A DNA stretch of 64,000 bases from Aquatica leii. Taxonomy: Eukaryota; Arthropoda; Insecta; Coleoptera; Lampyridae. The stretch covers positions 191,278,760 to 191,342,759 of the forward strand of contig CM069433.1 in NCBI GenBank assembly GCA_035610365.1. The letters run 5' to 3'. The notes beneath the pieces were generated by a model. It ran no database searches, was not told the origin of the DNA, and worked only from the letters and a program-made list of their open reading frames with translations. The position numbers and the translations under genes are program-made. Shown one piece after another: positions 21,619 to 31,886 of this stretch (position 1 is the stretch's first letter; each line of letters opens with the position of its first letter).

Positions 21619-23930
21619 TCCTATACATAGTTTATTGATCTTATGAGAAAAAGAGGTTTTGAATTGCAAAAATGGTCTAGTAACGCCCCTAAAGTTTAAG
21701 AAGGTATTTTCGATGATCACTTGGAAACTCCCCTTATGCATTTGACTGAAGATAAGTCTCTCAAAATCGTTGGCTTGTGCTGGAATTATCGTTTAGACAC
21801 TTTCAAGTTTAACCTTTTAATGACAACTGCACTAAAAGAACAGTTCTCTTTGTCATTGCTAAAATACTTGAACGTGTACGATTCTTTTCCCCTCTTGTCT
21901 TTACAATGTATCTGAATCGAAGGTTTTGATTGGGATGATGTTCTTAGTCGCGCTTCTGTTTCCCATTGGGTTAAATTTGTTGACGGTTTGATTTATATCT
22001 CTCAAGTACACATACCAAGATGCATCTCTCCTTCTTCTAATTAAATCTTACATGTTGTTGGTTTTTGCTATGCTTCTCAAATGAGATACGCTGTCGCTAT
22101 TTATGCCTGATCTAATTCTCTCATACCTGGACAACTATAATGGTGCGACCTCATAATCGCCAAATCAAAGCTGGCCCTATTAAAAGATTTATTAATTCCA
22201 AGACTCGAACTCTGTGGAGCGCTTTTCCATTCAATTAAACTTCTTTTTTCTTTTACGATTATTACTGAAGCTATCTTTTACACTGATGCTCAAACAGTTC
22301 TAGCGTACTTCTCGTTCTCCCGCATCGTCTTCATACATTTGTCGCTAATCGTATTGTAACTATTCGTAATCTCACTGAACAACATCAATGGTACCACGTT
22401 GGTACTGCCGAAAATTCTGCTGATTTAGCTTGGGATGATGCTCCGACTGAAGTTACGAACAGAGCATTCAGTCCAGCCTTTTTAAGTAACTCTCTTTTGC
22501 AATGGCTTTCTCTTTTTATTCGAACAGTTTTGAACTCTTTGTTATCTGATAAGCTAGCACAACTCTTCTTACTCGCATTGTACCTTTTCACTATTTGCTT
22601 TTAATCAAAGAACGATTTTCATCTTTTCTGAAAACGTAACGAACGTTTGGATGAATATTTTGTATTTTTCAACATGCTCAAGCTCGCAAGTTTTTGTTTT
22701 GATAACAAACTTTTACTTCTTTCTGCTGCCGAACTACAATGTGTTCGTATAACTCAAACTGCCTATTATAAAAAGAGAGTTGGTTGCTTCTGCAAGGTAA
22801 ACGCCTCAATTCTTGTCTACAACACTTGTTTCCATTTATTGATGAAGATCTCCTTAGATTGAGCAGCAGTACTGGTTTACTCCGCTTTGTCGTTGTCTTT
22901 TCGTTATCTGCTGTTATTATCTAAGCAAGCCCATCTGTCCGCTTTTTTTGGGTTCTTACTGTTATGTCCTCTCTTTTTATTTTGGTCTTCAGATAGTTCA
23001 AGCTTTATTACAAGCTAATTTTTCTCTGCGCAGTCGTCTGAGAAAACGCATAAAGCAATGCATGGCTTGTCATCGTTTTAGAGGTAACACAACTAGGCTT
23101 TTACCCGCGGATCGTAACCAGCGTAGGTTATGCCGGACTTTTTACTGTTAAGGTTAATACTGTTCGTACGTCTCGTACTGCTAAAGGCTACCTGTGTTTG
23201 TTTGCTTGCACCACTACTAAAGCTGTACATTTCGAGTTTGCTTCGGTTGTATAAACAGAAACTTTCTTTGCCTGTTTGGGCAAGTTCATCACGCGTCGGG
23301 AAAAACCATTTTACATTAGATCAGACTGTGGTAGCAATTTTCTTAGCGCAGCTAGAAAGCTTACTGCGCATTTTTTTGCGTCTTAGTATTAAACAGGTTT
23401 TTAATCCTCCGTATGCTTTTCATTTGGGAGAGCTTTGGGAAGCAGTTATTAAGTCCGTTAAGCGTTTGTTATATTGAAAAATTGGTAACACGACTTTCAA
23501 AGAGTTTTGTACTATATTTTCTCAAATCGAAACAATATTAAATAGCCGTCCATTATGCGCCCCTTTATCTGACCCCACTGAAACTTCATACTATTTGGGT
23601 CCACGTCATTTTTTATTGGCGAGCCATTGCTTTCTTTTCCTCCTTCCTCGTTAACGACATCAAGGAATTTTATATAATCTTTTTGGCGTCGTTGGTTCGG
23701 TGAAGATTTGTATGCCTTAACTCAACATAATAAATAGTCTCAGCATAACCCAGGACTCCAAATAGATGATGTGGTTGGTAGAGTAACCGAGTTACATCCA
23801 GGACCTTTTGCGATTAGTTCCGCTTTTTGGACCCGATTAATTTCTTCTTTCCCTCCTTATTTGTTGTTTGTTTTTATTTTCTTGTACTCCTTATTTTAGG
23901 TAGGCGTTATGTTAGCGCGAGCGTTTGTTT
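21619..23930 (+). mobile_element. BEL/Pao LTR retrotransposon pol relic
   Basis: A heavily broken pol read in all three plus frames. The RT C-terminal part is LIDLMRKRGFELQKWSSNAP, then IVGLCWNYRLDTFKF, followed by the RNase H/connection region with LIPRLELCGAL at about 22190-22225 and WYHVGTAENSADLAWDD at about 22389-22440. Integrase follows: QCMACHRFRG, LFTVKVNTVRTSRTAK, RSDCGSNF, then FNPPYAFHLGELWEAVIKSV, and QIETILNSRPLCAPLSDP. The PPYAFHLGELWEA.IKSVK and LNSRPL.PLS.DP signatures are characteristic of BEL/Pao integrases (family knowledge). LTRs and gag are not visible next to it. Confidence 0.7.
22980..23700 (+). pseudogene. BEL/Pao integrase relic
   Basis: The open segment 23130-23477 covers most of the core only in its 3' half (NPPYAFHLGELWEAVIKSVK). 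The preceding part is in another frame: YLCLFACTTTKAVHFEFA, then RREKPFYIRSDCGSNFLSA. Asp in RSDCGSNF and Glu in GELWEA occupy the second and third positions of the DDE triad; the first is eroded. The segment after 23477 (GNTTFKEFC..QIETILNSRPL) completes the core. At least three frameshifts and several stops are present. Integrases join element cDNA to chromosomal DNA in the nucleus; this copy cannot. Confidence 0.65.
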
Positions 23931-25650
23931 TTAGTCGTTTCCGCTAGATTCGGTTCCGTTAAAGTCTCGTCAAAGTGATTAAAATTGTGAGACAAATCGG
24001 TTGCTTACATGACCCGTTGCGCCCGTTACTTACATTCCAACTACCGACGTCTCGTTTGATTGAAAAAACTTCGGTAGTTTCTATAGACATCAGAATCATG
24101 TTAGTTGTTTTTGAAGTAAAAGACGAAGGATCCTGATTCTTAGGATTGCCATCGCAAATACATTTTTGACAGTATCGTACTCGGCCAATAGCGAAACAAT
24201 AATTGCATTTTAAGTTTTCCTTTTTTTTTGTTTTTTTGCTGAATAATGGCAAATGACAAAACAAAAACATAAAGATTTAATTAAGTCAATGGAACATGAA
24301 GTTTTTATCTGGACATAATTATGATGAAATGGTTATATCAATCAAAAATTGTTGCTGATAGAATGATAACTATAACAAAACAAAACTGGTAAAATGCACG
24401 CAAAGGAATCGAACATAATAAGAAGATACGTTTTCTCCTCTCATTTGTTCTAGTTTAGTTTGATTACTTTCGCTGTAAATTTACAATTATCTTCACCTGA
24501 AGGAAAATTGACCGGTAAACTTTTGTTAACTTGAAAATTTTTTTGCCAGGAAGTCAGTTATTTACAATTGATGCTATCGTAATATTATTGATCTTAAGTT
24601 AATAAATTTTAATAATTTTCAATTTTATTGACAATTTAAACAAGTTTTTTTTCCAAGACAAACATTATTTAAAATACTTACATCAAAGGTATGCTGCCTT
24701 CAAGCGCAATTTTTGCAGTTTACTCTTATAATTAGTAATTTTATTTAAAGACAAACATTTTTAACATAAATTATTTGTTTTTTTCAAGATTTTATGCGAA
24801 GGTTTATATTCTTCTTCATGGTCAAGTCTCAAGAATTTTGGACATATGGAAATAAAATAAGATGAATAATAGCAAACAACGCATTTAAAAATTAAATTGC
24901 TATTTGGACAACAAAAGAATTTGACGGGTATGTCTTTCTACGTTTTATTTCGATGATTTTATAAAATAATAAAATTCCATGAATATTTTTAAACGGTTTT
25001 TTAGTTTCTACGTCGCGTTTTGTGAAAATCTAACGAAAACCAAGCTTGTGGTATTAAGTTTTGTTAAAACTGTTATTTTTATATACGTAAAATGATTGTG
25101 TGATATCCGGCTTAAAGGACCAAAACCTAAATTATTGCTTTGCAAAATTCGAAGCAATTTTTATGTAACTACCTAAAATTGTAGCAAATTTAAATTAAAA
25201 AAATCAATACGTCAATCTAGCGGATTTGAATTAAGTAAAACTTGAAATTAGGCCAAAGATATAACGTAATAATAAATGACAAGCAAAAAGAAACGTTTCT
25301 GCCTTTGTTATTGTTTAACGAGTAACGTCGATTATTTATTTCAAAATAGTGTTGAACCGTTGTTTTTGATTTTCGATACTGGTCATATAAATCAAACCTT
25401 TTAACAAAACATTCATTTAGAAAACAGTATTTCTTTTGTTTCTTGCTCTTAAAAGATCGTTTAGCAACAAAAGCTGAAACTGCATCATTTGCACGTTAAT
25501 TAAAACTCGATTAGATTTGCCTGTTGGCTACATCAAACAAAAACTTACTTAACACACTTATGAAAAAATTAATACTAGTAACAAAAAATTACCAAATATT
25601 GTTTCATTATTTTGTATGCCAGAAAAAAGTTTACATCAAATTAAAAAGTA
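23931..25650. other. A+T-rich region containing one candidate exon
   Basis: Apart from the minus-strand candidate exon at 24034-24238, no coding pattern or repeat was recognised. Much of 24270-25650 is long A/T runs. Confidence 0.4.
24034..24238 (-). CDS. Candidate Cys-rich exon (unknown product)
   Basis: On the minus strand, TTATTCAG precedes 24238 and the consensus donor GTAAGT follows 24034. Between them the open frame gives ENLKCNYCFAIGRVRYCQKC then ICDGNPKNQDPSS and ends near KRDVGSWN. The Cys spacing (C-x2-C-x8-C-x2-C-x-C) suggests a small disulfide or zinc-binding domain. The frame stays open upstream to 24270, where an ATG begins a hydrophobic MFLFCHLPLFS, so this could instead be a first exon with a short signal peptide. 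I cannot identify the protein. It does not match the element families in the window, which favours a host origin. Confidence 0.35.
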
Positions 25651-25759
25651 TAAACGAGAGACGACAAGAAGAAGACGCGTTATTTGCATACGCGGCGCGA
25701 AAGTAAACAGAAAAAACAGATAACAGAGTCGTATTAAAAAAAATTGCAAAGGATTATAT

Positions 25760-26430
25760 ATGATTTTAAAAAGACGAAGAACAAAAATGGAAAAAATACT
25801 AGAGGAAATAAATACAAAATTAAACAAATTAAAGGATCTAGATATGAAAACCAAAAGCATAAATATGTAATTAGACAAGATAAGTAAACAAAGCCAACAA
25901 ATTAAAACGCAAAATGAAAAACTAAAGAAGAAGAACGAATAAATTAAGAAGATAATGGCTACACAAATATAAGACTGGAAATACTTAAAAAAGACATAAG
26001 ACAAAAGAATATTATAATGCAAGGAGTAGAAGAAAAATTTACTGAACAAGATTTAGAGTTAAAAGAAGAAACTTTAATAATTTTTAGAGGCATGAAAGTT
26101 GAAATAGATATGGAAAAAGAAATTCAGGAAATTAGAAGACTGGGAAGGAAAGTAGAAGGAAAACAAAACAATAATTGAATTAACAACATTGGTTAATAAA
26201 ACACGAGATACAGAGAGCCACGTAAAATTTGAAGAGAAAGAATATATAGGTAAATGATGATTACCCAAAACTATTTCGAGAAGAAAGAAAGAAATTAATA
26301 CAATATATGATCGAAGCAAGAAAGAAGGACTGCAGTGCAAGATTGAAATATAACAAACTAAAAATTAACGAGGAAATGTGGACAATAAAACAACTAAAAG
26401 AAGAAGACGCAAAAGAAAAAAACATCTGAA
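25760..26430 (+). pseudogene. RTE-like ORF1 relic
   Basis: Read across frames, it starts MILKRRRTKMEKILEEINTK, followed by a lysine-rich coiled-coil region (DKISKQSQQIKTQNEKLKKK). Then comes a globular part with IIMQGVEEKFTEQDLELKEE, EIQEIRRLGRK and LREERKKLIQYMIEARKK-like sequence. This coiled coil plus small RNA-binding-like domain resembles ORF1 proteins of L1/CR1/RTE-related elements, which act as RNA chaperones (family knowledge). At least five frame breaks or stops are visible. The exact start is uncertain. Confidence 0.5.
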
Positions 26431-26653
26431 AGAACAACAATGAGGAATTAAAAACACAGAAAATACAAACACAAAAAACAAAAATGAAGCAGAGAAACAA
26501 TGAAATAGAAAATAACCCTAAAGAGAAAAGGCAGCAAACTAGAAACATGAGCGAAAGATCACCCCAAACAAAGATAATGAAGAGTTAAAAAAATAAATAC
26601 AAATATTAACAAATTCTAATCGTAAGACAACGAATCAGTCAGGACTGCTATAA

Positions 26654-27380
26654 ATGGAAACGACCGCTGTAGAACTAGAAATTAGCGAAGAGATACAGAA
26701 CGTAAAACAAAAACAAGAGGAAATAGATGTAAGGGCAAGAATAAAAACAAAAACAAATAAACATCTGAAAGTAGGGACGTGGAATATAACATCGTTCACA
26801 GGAAAAATATGCGAGATTGTGGAAGAGATGAAACACTATGATATAAAAATTATGGAAATAAGCAAAACAAAGAAAAAAAGATTAGGAAGTAAATTACTAA
26901 TGGATAAATACAAATTGTACTACTCAGGTAGGCATGAAAAACAAAGAGTAAAAGAAGGAGTAGAATTAATTATAGCTGAGGAGTTAGATTATGCAGTAAA
27001 GTAAATTTGAAGGAATAAGTTCGTAAATTATGACACTGGAAATTGCATTACAAAAAAAAAATAAGTATAATACAAATATATGCATCAGTAAAAAGAGCAG
27101 AAGAACAAGAAATTTTAGACTTCTACTCCGTTCTACAAATACTTCAAGATAAAATTAGAGAAGAAAATGATCAAGTAGTGATCATGGGCGACTGGAATGC
27201 AAGAATTTGAAATTACGAAAATAAAGGTATGGATTGCATGAAGATGGAGAAGAAAGAATGAATAATAATGAAAAGAAAATGATAGAGTTTTGCCAACAAA
27301 ATGACCCAAAAATTGGAAATACTTACTGGAAACCACCGCTAGAAGATAGAAATACATTCATAGCGGTAGAGAAACAGACT
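26654..27380 (+). pseudogene. RTE-like ORF2 endonuclease
   Basis: The open frame 26654-27004 carries LKVGTWNITSFTGKICEIVE, then DIKIMEISKTKKKRLGSK and KLYYSGRHEKQRVKEGVELI. This is the pattern of the endonuclease that annotators call craniofacial-development-protein-2-like, found in RTE/BovB-related elements. The catalytic glutamate of the SET motif is replaced: family ISETR, here ISKTK. Beyond a stop at 27002-27004, out-of-frame pieces give IIQIYASVKRAEEQEI, DQVVIMGDWNARI (the GDWNA motif) and GNTYWKPP. Stops and frameshifts make it inactive. The start could be upstream of 26654. Confidence 0.65.
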
Positions 27381-27412
27381 AGAACTATAGTTACATAGTA
27401 TATACACAAGAA

Positions 27413-28980
27413 ATGGAAAATAAAATAAATCAAATTAAAACGATACCAGTGGCAGAAATGGACATACACAGACTAGTAACAACAATAATTAAGGACACAG
27501 AGCTAGTGTGGGAACAGCCAAAACAATATGAAAAAATACTAATACGTAGACTAAGAAATGAAGCAACAAACAGAGACCATCAAGAAAAAAACAGACAATT
27601 AATTAACTAAACAGGACCAAGAGGAAGAAAATTGGACACTAAGAACAAAGATGCAAAACTTTTAAAGAAACAATACATACAATAGCAAAGGAAATCTGTA
27701 AAACAAAAATACATAAAAGCCAGAAAAAGAAAACACCGTGGTGGAATAAAGAAGTTAAAAAATCTGTCAAAAACAAAAAAATGGCAAAGATATCAAGAGA
27801 ACAAGAAGTAGACAGACAAAAATACATAAGTAAAAGAAATATACCAAAGAAAGTGGTACGAGAAGCAAAAAAGAAAAGCTGGGAAGACTTCGGAAAAGAA
27901 ATCAAACAAAGTACGCATCAAAAAAATAACAGAAAATTCTGGAATGCTGTAATAAAAGAAGGGAAATAAAAAAAAATAATAGAATGATAAAAAAACAAAA
28001 ATAAAAAACAGATATTATAAAAGCGTACTAAAAATACCTACAGAATTCTTCTCAATGAAATTTGGAATAGAAGTTGGAGCAAATGGAAAGGAGACCATTA
28101 GAAATACAGTGGAAGATAAAAAAATTAGAGAAAAGAGAACTTTAGAGGATATAAACACAAAAGAACTAGATGAAGCAACAAAAATCATCAATCTAGGAAA
28201 GGCAAGCGGACAATACAAAATAGAACCAGAGATGATAAAATTCCTAGGAGAAAAAAGAAGAGAATGGCTACTAAATATATTCAAGGAACTATAGGAAACA
28301 GAAGAAATCCCACAAGAGTGGCAAAACAACATTAGCATTCCATTTTACTGAGAAAATACATTGACAATAGACTTGAAGAAGAATAAGCAGCATTTAGAAC
28401 AGGAAGACAAACGCACGATAATATCCACATATTAGGAAGTATAATAGAAAAGAAAGAAGAAAAAGACAAAAAAATATTCGTTACATCTATTGACCTAAAA
28501 GCAGCCATTGACTCAATACAGAAGCAAATAATATGCCTAAAAAAACTAAAGGTAAAAATTAAATTAGTAAGGGTGATAAGAAGTATGTATAAAACAGTAA
28601 ATAGAATAGTTAAAATAAATGGAGAGGAATCAGACTTGTTCCAGATGGAAATAGGAATAAAACAGGGTGATAGTCTAAGACCACTACTGTTCATACTAAC
28701 CATGGTCATATTGTTAAAAAATACTAAGACAAGAACCAAACAAAGCCAGACAGAGAGAGGGTATAATAATATAGTATTAATAAAAATCGACTGACTACTA
28801 CATGCAGACGATATAGTGGTAGTGTCAAGTAACCAGAAAAAGATGAAACAGTTGATGAAAATATAGAGTGAAGAAATAGAAAAGCTAGGAATGGAAACTG
28901 ATATAAAGAAATGTAAAACAATGATTATAAATAACAAGAACAAAGAAGAAAATAGAGAAATATACATTAAAGAAGAAAAA
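27413..28980 (+). pseudogene. RTE-like ORF2 linker and reverse transcriptase
   Basis: The linker includes NKINQIKTIPVAEMDIHRLV and the basic DRQKYISKRNIPKKVVREAK segment. RT motifs follow in several frames: LGKASGQYKIEPEMIKFLG (family GKA.G.D.I..E..K), ATFRTGRQTHDNI (motif 2 area), VTSIDLKAAIDSIQ (first Asp), IGIKQGDSLRPLLF (GI.QGDSLSP.LF type) and LLHADDIVVVSSN with the catalytic pair at 28804-28812. About 100 bp (the YR.I.L.ST..K motif) are missing near 28345, although copy 1 keeps it. The 211-residue minus-strand ORF over the same region is a shadow. Confidence 0.65.
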
Positions 28981-28997
28981 CTAGAGAATGAAACAAC

Positions 28998-29150
28998 ATA
29001 GGAATGATAATAATGTCATCCGGGTTTGGACCGTGTCATTGTTGTTGGCAACTTCGGTTACAACAACAATGACACGGTCCAAATCCGGAAGACATTCTTA
29101 TCATAGTATAGATTCCGGCCGTGGAAGCCTTCGCTATTACATTTACATAC
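28998..29150. repeat. Foldback insertion: 44-bp imperfect inverted repeat hairpin
   Basis: Arms 29004-29047 and 29061-29104 pair at 41 of 44 positions around a 13-base loop. The whole ~150-bp segment is absent from copy 1, where GAGAATGGAACG reads straight into AATATCTAGG. It is therefore an insertion into the RTE copy. No clean target duplication was seen. Confidence 0.7.
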
Positions 29151-29200
29151 GAATATCTAGAAAGTGTAATAGGAGAAGATGTGAAGATAGATGGGAATGT

Positions 29201-29212
29201 AAATAACAAGAT
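29201..29212 (+). repeat. Target-site duplication of family B, left copy
   Basis: AAATAACAAGAT, repeated with one mismatch as AAATAACAGGAT at 38723-38734. Uninterrupted RTE copy 1 has the motif once (about 4009-4020). Confidence 0.8.
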
Positions 29213-29297
29213 TTTTTTTTATTTATTTTAAGAGGTGGTTCGCCTAGCGCCCTTGCACTGCGGTCTGCTTGGTCCTTTTGTAACACCTCCGATTTTT

Positions 29298-30200
29298 TTA
29301 CTCCCTCATTAGTTCTGTTTCGTCAATGAAGTCTAGAAGTTTATTCCAAGAGGCTTTTTTCAACTCATCATCGGTTAGTTTTGGTTTTCTAAGAATAGGT
29401 GTGCGTTGCATTTGATACGCTTCGCATTTGCACAGCAGATGCTGCGAAGTCTCATCGTCCTCCAAACTTCCGCGGCATAGATAGCTGATTTGCAGTCCCA
29501 TTTGATGCATATGTTTGTTAAGGCCACAGTGTCCTGTAATTAGTCCCGTGAGTTTCTTTAATTTTTGTCGACTCATGCTTGATAGTGCAGTTTGAGAGTT
29601 TAATTGTGGCTCCGTAAGGAAGAGTTTTGTGTGCTTCATCTCTGAAGAGTTTTTCCATAATTGTTAATGTTCCGCTGCAAGTTTGCTGCGAATTATTTCT
29701 TTTCCGGTCTCGTATGCGATTCCGAAAACGGGTTCAGGTCCGATGTATGTCCCTGTTATGCTCTTTTTTGCTAGAGCGTCCGTGCGTCTTTTGGTATCCA
29801 GATGAGCTGCACTGGTTGGCGAGTTGCCAATGTTTCCAGACTGTTTATGCATGCCATAATCAGTTTGGACTACACACTACACACTATTACTAGTGATCTT
29901 AGCGCCAGTAATGCTGCTTGGCTGTCAGACATGATCGATATTGGCCCATTTGCGTATGATTTCAACTCGATAACTTATGCAGCCACTTCAGCTTGGAAAG
30001 CGGATGCATATTTACCCAAAGTCAGCGAAAATTGCTTTCCATGGTGCTTGCCTCCATATACTCTTGCTCCGGTACCGTTGCGGTTTTTGGCCCCATCTGT
30101 GTACTAGATAGTTCCTTTAACCGCGCCCCGATAAATGTTTTTTTATCCATTCGTCCCGTGACGGTATTATCACTTTAAATGTGATATCTTTTTGTGAAGT
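29298..30200 (-). pseudogene. Family B RNase H and C-terminal domain
   Basis: The C-terminal piece (29639-29298) reads LTGLITGHCGLNKHMHQMGL, then CRGSLEDDETSQHLLCKCEA. This is the H-x-x-LTGHCGLN and C..C....E...HLLC.C signature that follows RNase H in such elements. Upstream in other frames are pieces of RNase H: GASTMESNFRDSIG-type sequence near 30040, FQAEVAAISY near 29985, and a conserved KRRTDALAKK at about 29780, a segment that normally carries an NE.AD.LAK-type motif. The catalytic Asp of the first strand is not clearly seen. Frameshifts interrupt the region at least twice. Confidence 0.6.
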
Positions 30201-30258
30201 CAGATCTCATAGTTAAGATAGTTTCTTCACGCAGCACGTTGTATATACCCAGTGATCC

Positions 30259-31108
30259 CTATGTGTGCCCGACCATCCGTTTGGTTGTATTAAGAACCCT
30301 GATGGCCTTCGTTGTCACTTTTTCTAGATGAGCATTGAAAGTCAGTCGGGTATCAAAAGTAAGTTCCAGATATTTGACTTCTTTTGTCATCAAGAGCATA
30401 ACTCCGTACATCGTAAGTAGTTTTATGTCATCGGCTTTCCGTCGTATGGTAAACGGAACAATTGCCGTCTTAGTTGGGTTCACTAATAGTCCCTCTTTTT
30501 TGCATCATTTTTCGACGGTGTTTAGTGCACTTTGCATTATGTTTGATACAGTTGCCCCAAACTTCCCGTTTGTGATAATGGTGAGATCGTCAGCGTATCT
30601 TAAAGCAAATACCCCGCCGTCTTCTAGTTCTTGTAGTAGGCCGTCTATGACGAGCCACCACAGTAGGGGTGATAGCACCACGCCTTGTGGGCATCCTAGA
30701 TCCACTTTGACTCCTACAGTTCTACCGTACAAAGTAGCTGTTACCGTCCGATTCCTTAGCATTGAGTTGACCCAGTTTCAAACTAGAGGTGTGGTTCCTT
30801 TTTTCTCCATTGCCCTTGCAATTGAGGTGAAGGTAGTATTGCCAAATGTTCCTTCAATGTTTAGAAAAGCTGATCGGTGTGTAGGATGTTGCCTGGGCGT
30901 ACGTAGATCTCTCTGGCTTTGGTATAAATACCACCTTGACAATCCCCCAGCTGTTTGGTATGTGCGAAAGTGCTAAACTGGCTCTGAGAATTTTGCATAC
31001 TGCGTTACGAAGAGCACCAAATCCTTTTTGCAGCATGATAGGATAAATTCCATCCATCGACTGAAAAGGTCTAAACGTATTGATTCCCCATTCTAGGTTT
31101 TCAGGATT
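30259..31108 (-). pseudogene. Family B reverse transcriptase
   Basis: The N-terminal motif block reads NPENLEWGINTF, then SMDGIYPIMLQKG, then NSWGIVKVVFIPKPERSTYA and SYTPISF. At about 30870 there is an internal deletion: PISF is followed directly by LNIEGTFGNTTF, skipping roughly 90 residues that normally lie between. Then come LGCPQGVVLSPLLWWLVIDG and FALRYADDLTIITNGKF, with YADD encoded at 30597-30586, and the thumb (NPTKTAIVPFTIRRK, LTFDTRLTFNAHLEKV). The catalytic aspartates survive, but the deletion and several shifts make it dead. Confidence 0.7.
31096..31108 (+). repeat. Target-site duplication of family A, left copy
   Basis: GGTTTTCAGGATT, identical to 36174-36186. Removing 31109-36186 restores a continuous family B reading across the junction (IINPENLEWGINTF). 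Confidence 0.85.
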
Positions 31109-31886
31109 ATAGGAATAAAGCACGGGAGAGAATAGACGTGTTCTTAAAGTGCTGCTTTTACGGCAACAATTAAATAGTGCGGGAGAGTGTAGAGTGTTAA
31201 GTGCACCCAAAACTAAAGTTAGTTACCAATTTCAGTAGTTTAACTCCATGTGTGGAAGTGCTACTAAAAAATTAGCGTAGGATTTAAACAATATTGTATA
31301 GTAAGTCTTAGATAGTAAGTGTAGATAAATAAGTTATACCGTTAAATAGAGGGTTGAAAGACCTTTCTTTTGACGGGTCGCACACCCCTGTGGACAAAAG
31401 AGCAAAAAAGATTATATGGGTTTAAAGTCTTATCATTATAACACTGATAAGCTTGCCACAAAGACAAGAGTAGTGATAAGGGAAAAGTGAAGGTGCTTAA
31501 ACACAGAAGACTAAAATAGCTTCTTTTTGACACCATTTTTGTTAAATTCGGAAGCACTTTATAAACACGTGGTTTTATAAATAAGGCTGATTAGCATAAA
31601 TTTTGGTTTTTTCATGAAAACTTTTGTTTTTTGAATTAAAATTTGCTTTAAACTAGGTAATTAGGAATTAGGGCAGTGCGACGAACACTTTGCCACCAGT
31701 TTTAAACCAGTAGCCACGAAGGTGAAAAACAGTAGCGGAAATCACTGATAAGGGTTTCGCTCGGGAATGGAATAAGCTAGAGACGGAGGGATAATTTAAT
31801 TAATTTCTATATCAAAATATCTACGTTTTGACACCAAACAGGTTAAGGTACTCCATGCATTTGCCTTACATCTAGCAAGAAGTAAG

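Larger units (their letters stand above)
18149..21620 (+). mobile_element. Family C (R1-like) non-LTR retrotransposon, copy 1
   Basis: A full-length-like order with internal deletions: ORF1 with zinc knuckles (18240-18960), endonuclease (18992-19594), linker (about 19650-19980), truncated RT (20000-20630), C-terminal domain (20640-21170) and 3' UTR to about 21620. The 3' UTR is shared with 51470-51930, and the coding parts with minus-strand pieces at 51970-52199, 54137-55420 and 59120-59600. No poly-A tail or duplication was recognised. Immediately after the 3' end begins a BEL/Pao relic. Confidence 0.7.
25700..29212 (+). mobile_element. RTE-like non-LTR retrotransposon copy 2, 5' part
   Basis: The better copy of the element at 2530-4568. 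It includes a 5' leader, a degraded ORF1, an ORF2 endonuclease, a linker and RT, and is interrupted at 29212 by the family B insertion. It resumes at 38723: the sequence GTAAATAACAAGAT at 29199-29212 continues as AAATAACAGGATAAATAAAA at 38723, exactly where uninterrupted copy 1 (about 4008-4030) is continuous. Compared with copy 1 it has lost about 100 bp near 28345 and gained a hairpin insertion near 29000-29150. Confidence 0.75.
29213..31108 (-). mobile_element. Family B (I/LOA-like, RNase H-bearing) non-LTR element, 3' part
   Basis: Minus-strand element whose A-tail is the T-run at 29213-29220. Going 5' to 3' on the minus strand it contains the RT (31108 to about 30260), an RNase H region (about 30180 to 29660) and the C-terminal domain (29639-29298). 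The 5' part is at 36174-38722, displaced by the family A insertion at 31109. The retained RNase H suggests an I- or LOA-type element rather than R1 (family knowledge); clade placement is tentative. Confidence 0.7.

Noticed and set aside
25636..26548. Minus-strand hydrophobic ORFs that look like membrane proteins
   Set aside because: Complement of the lysine-rich RTE ORF1; T-rich antisense gives Phe/Leu/Ser by composition.
28332..28967. 211-codon minus-strand ORF
   Set aside because: Antisense shadow of the A-rich RTE-like RT; the product is Phe/Ser/Ile-rich with no domain.
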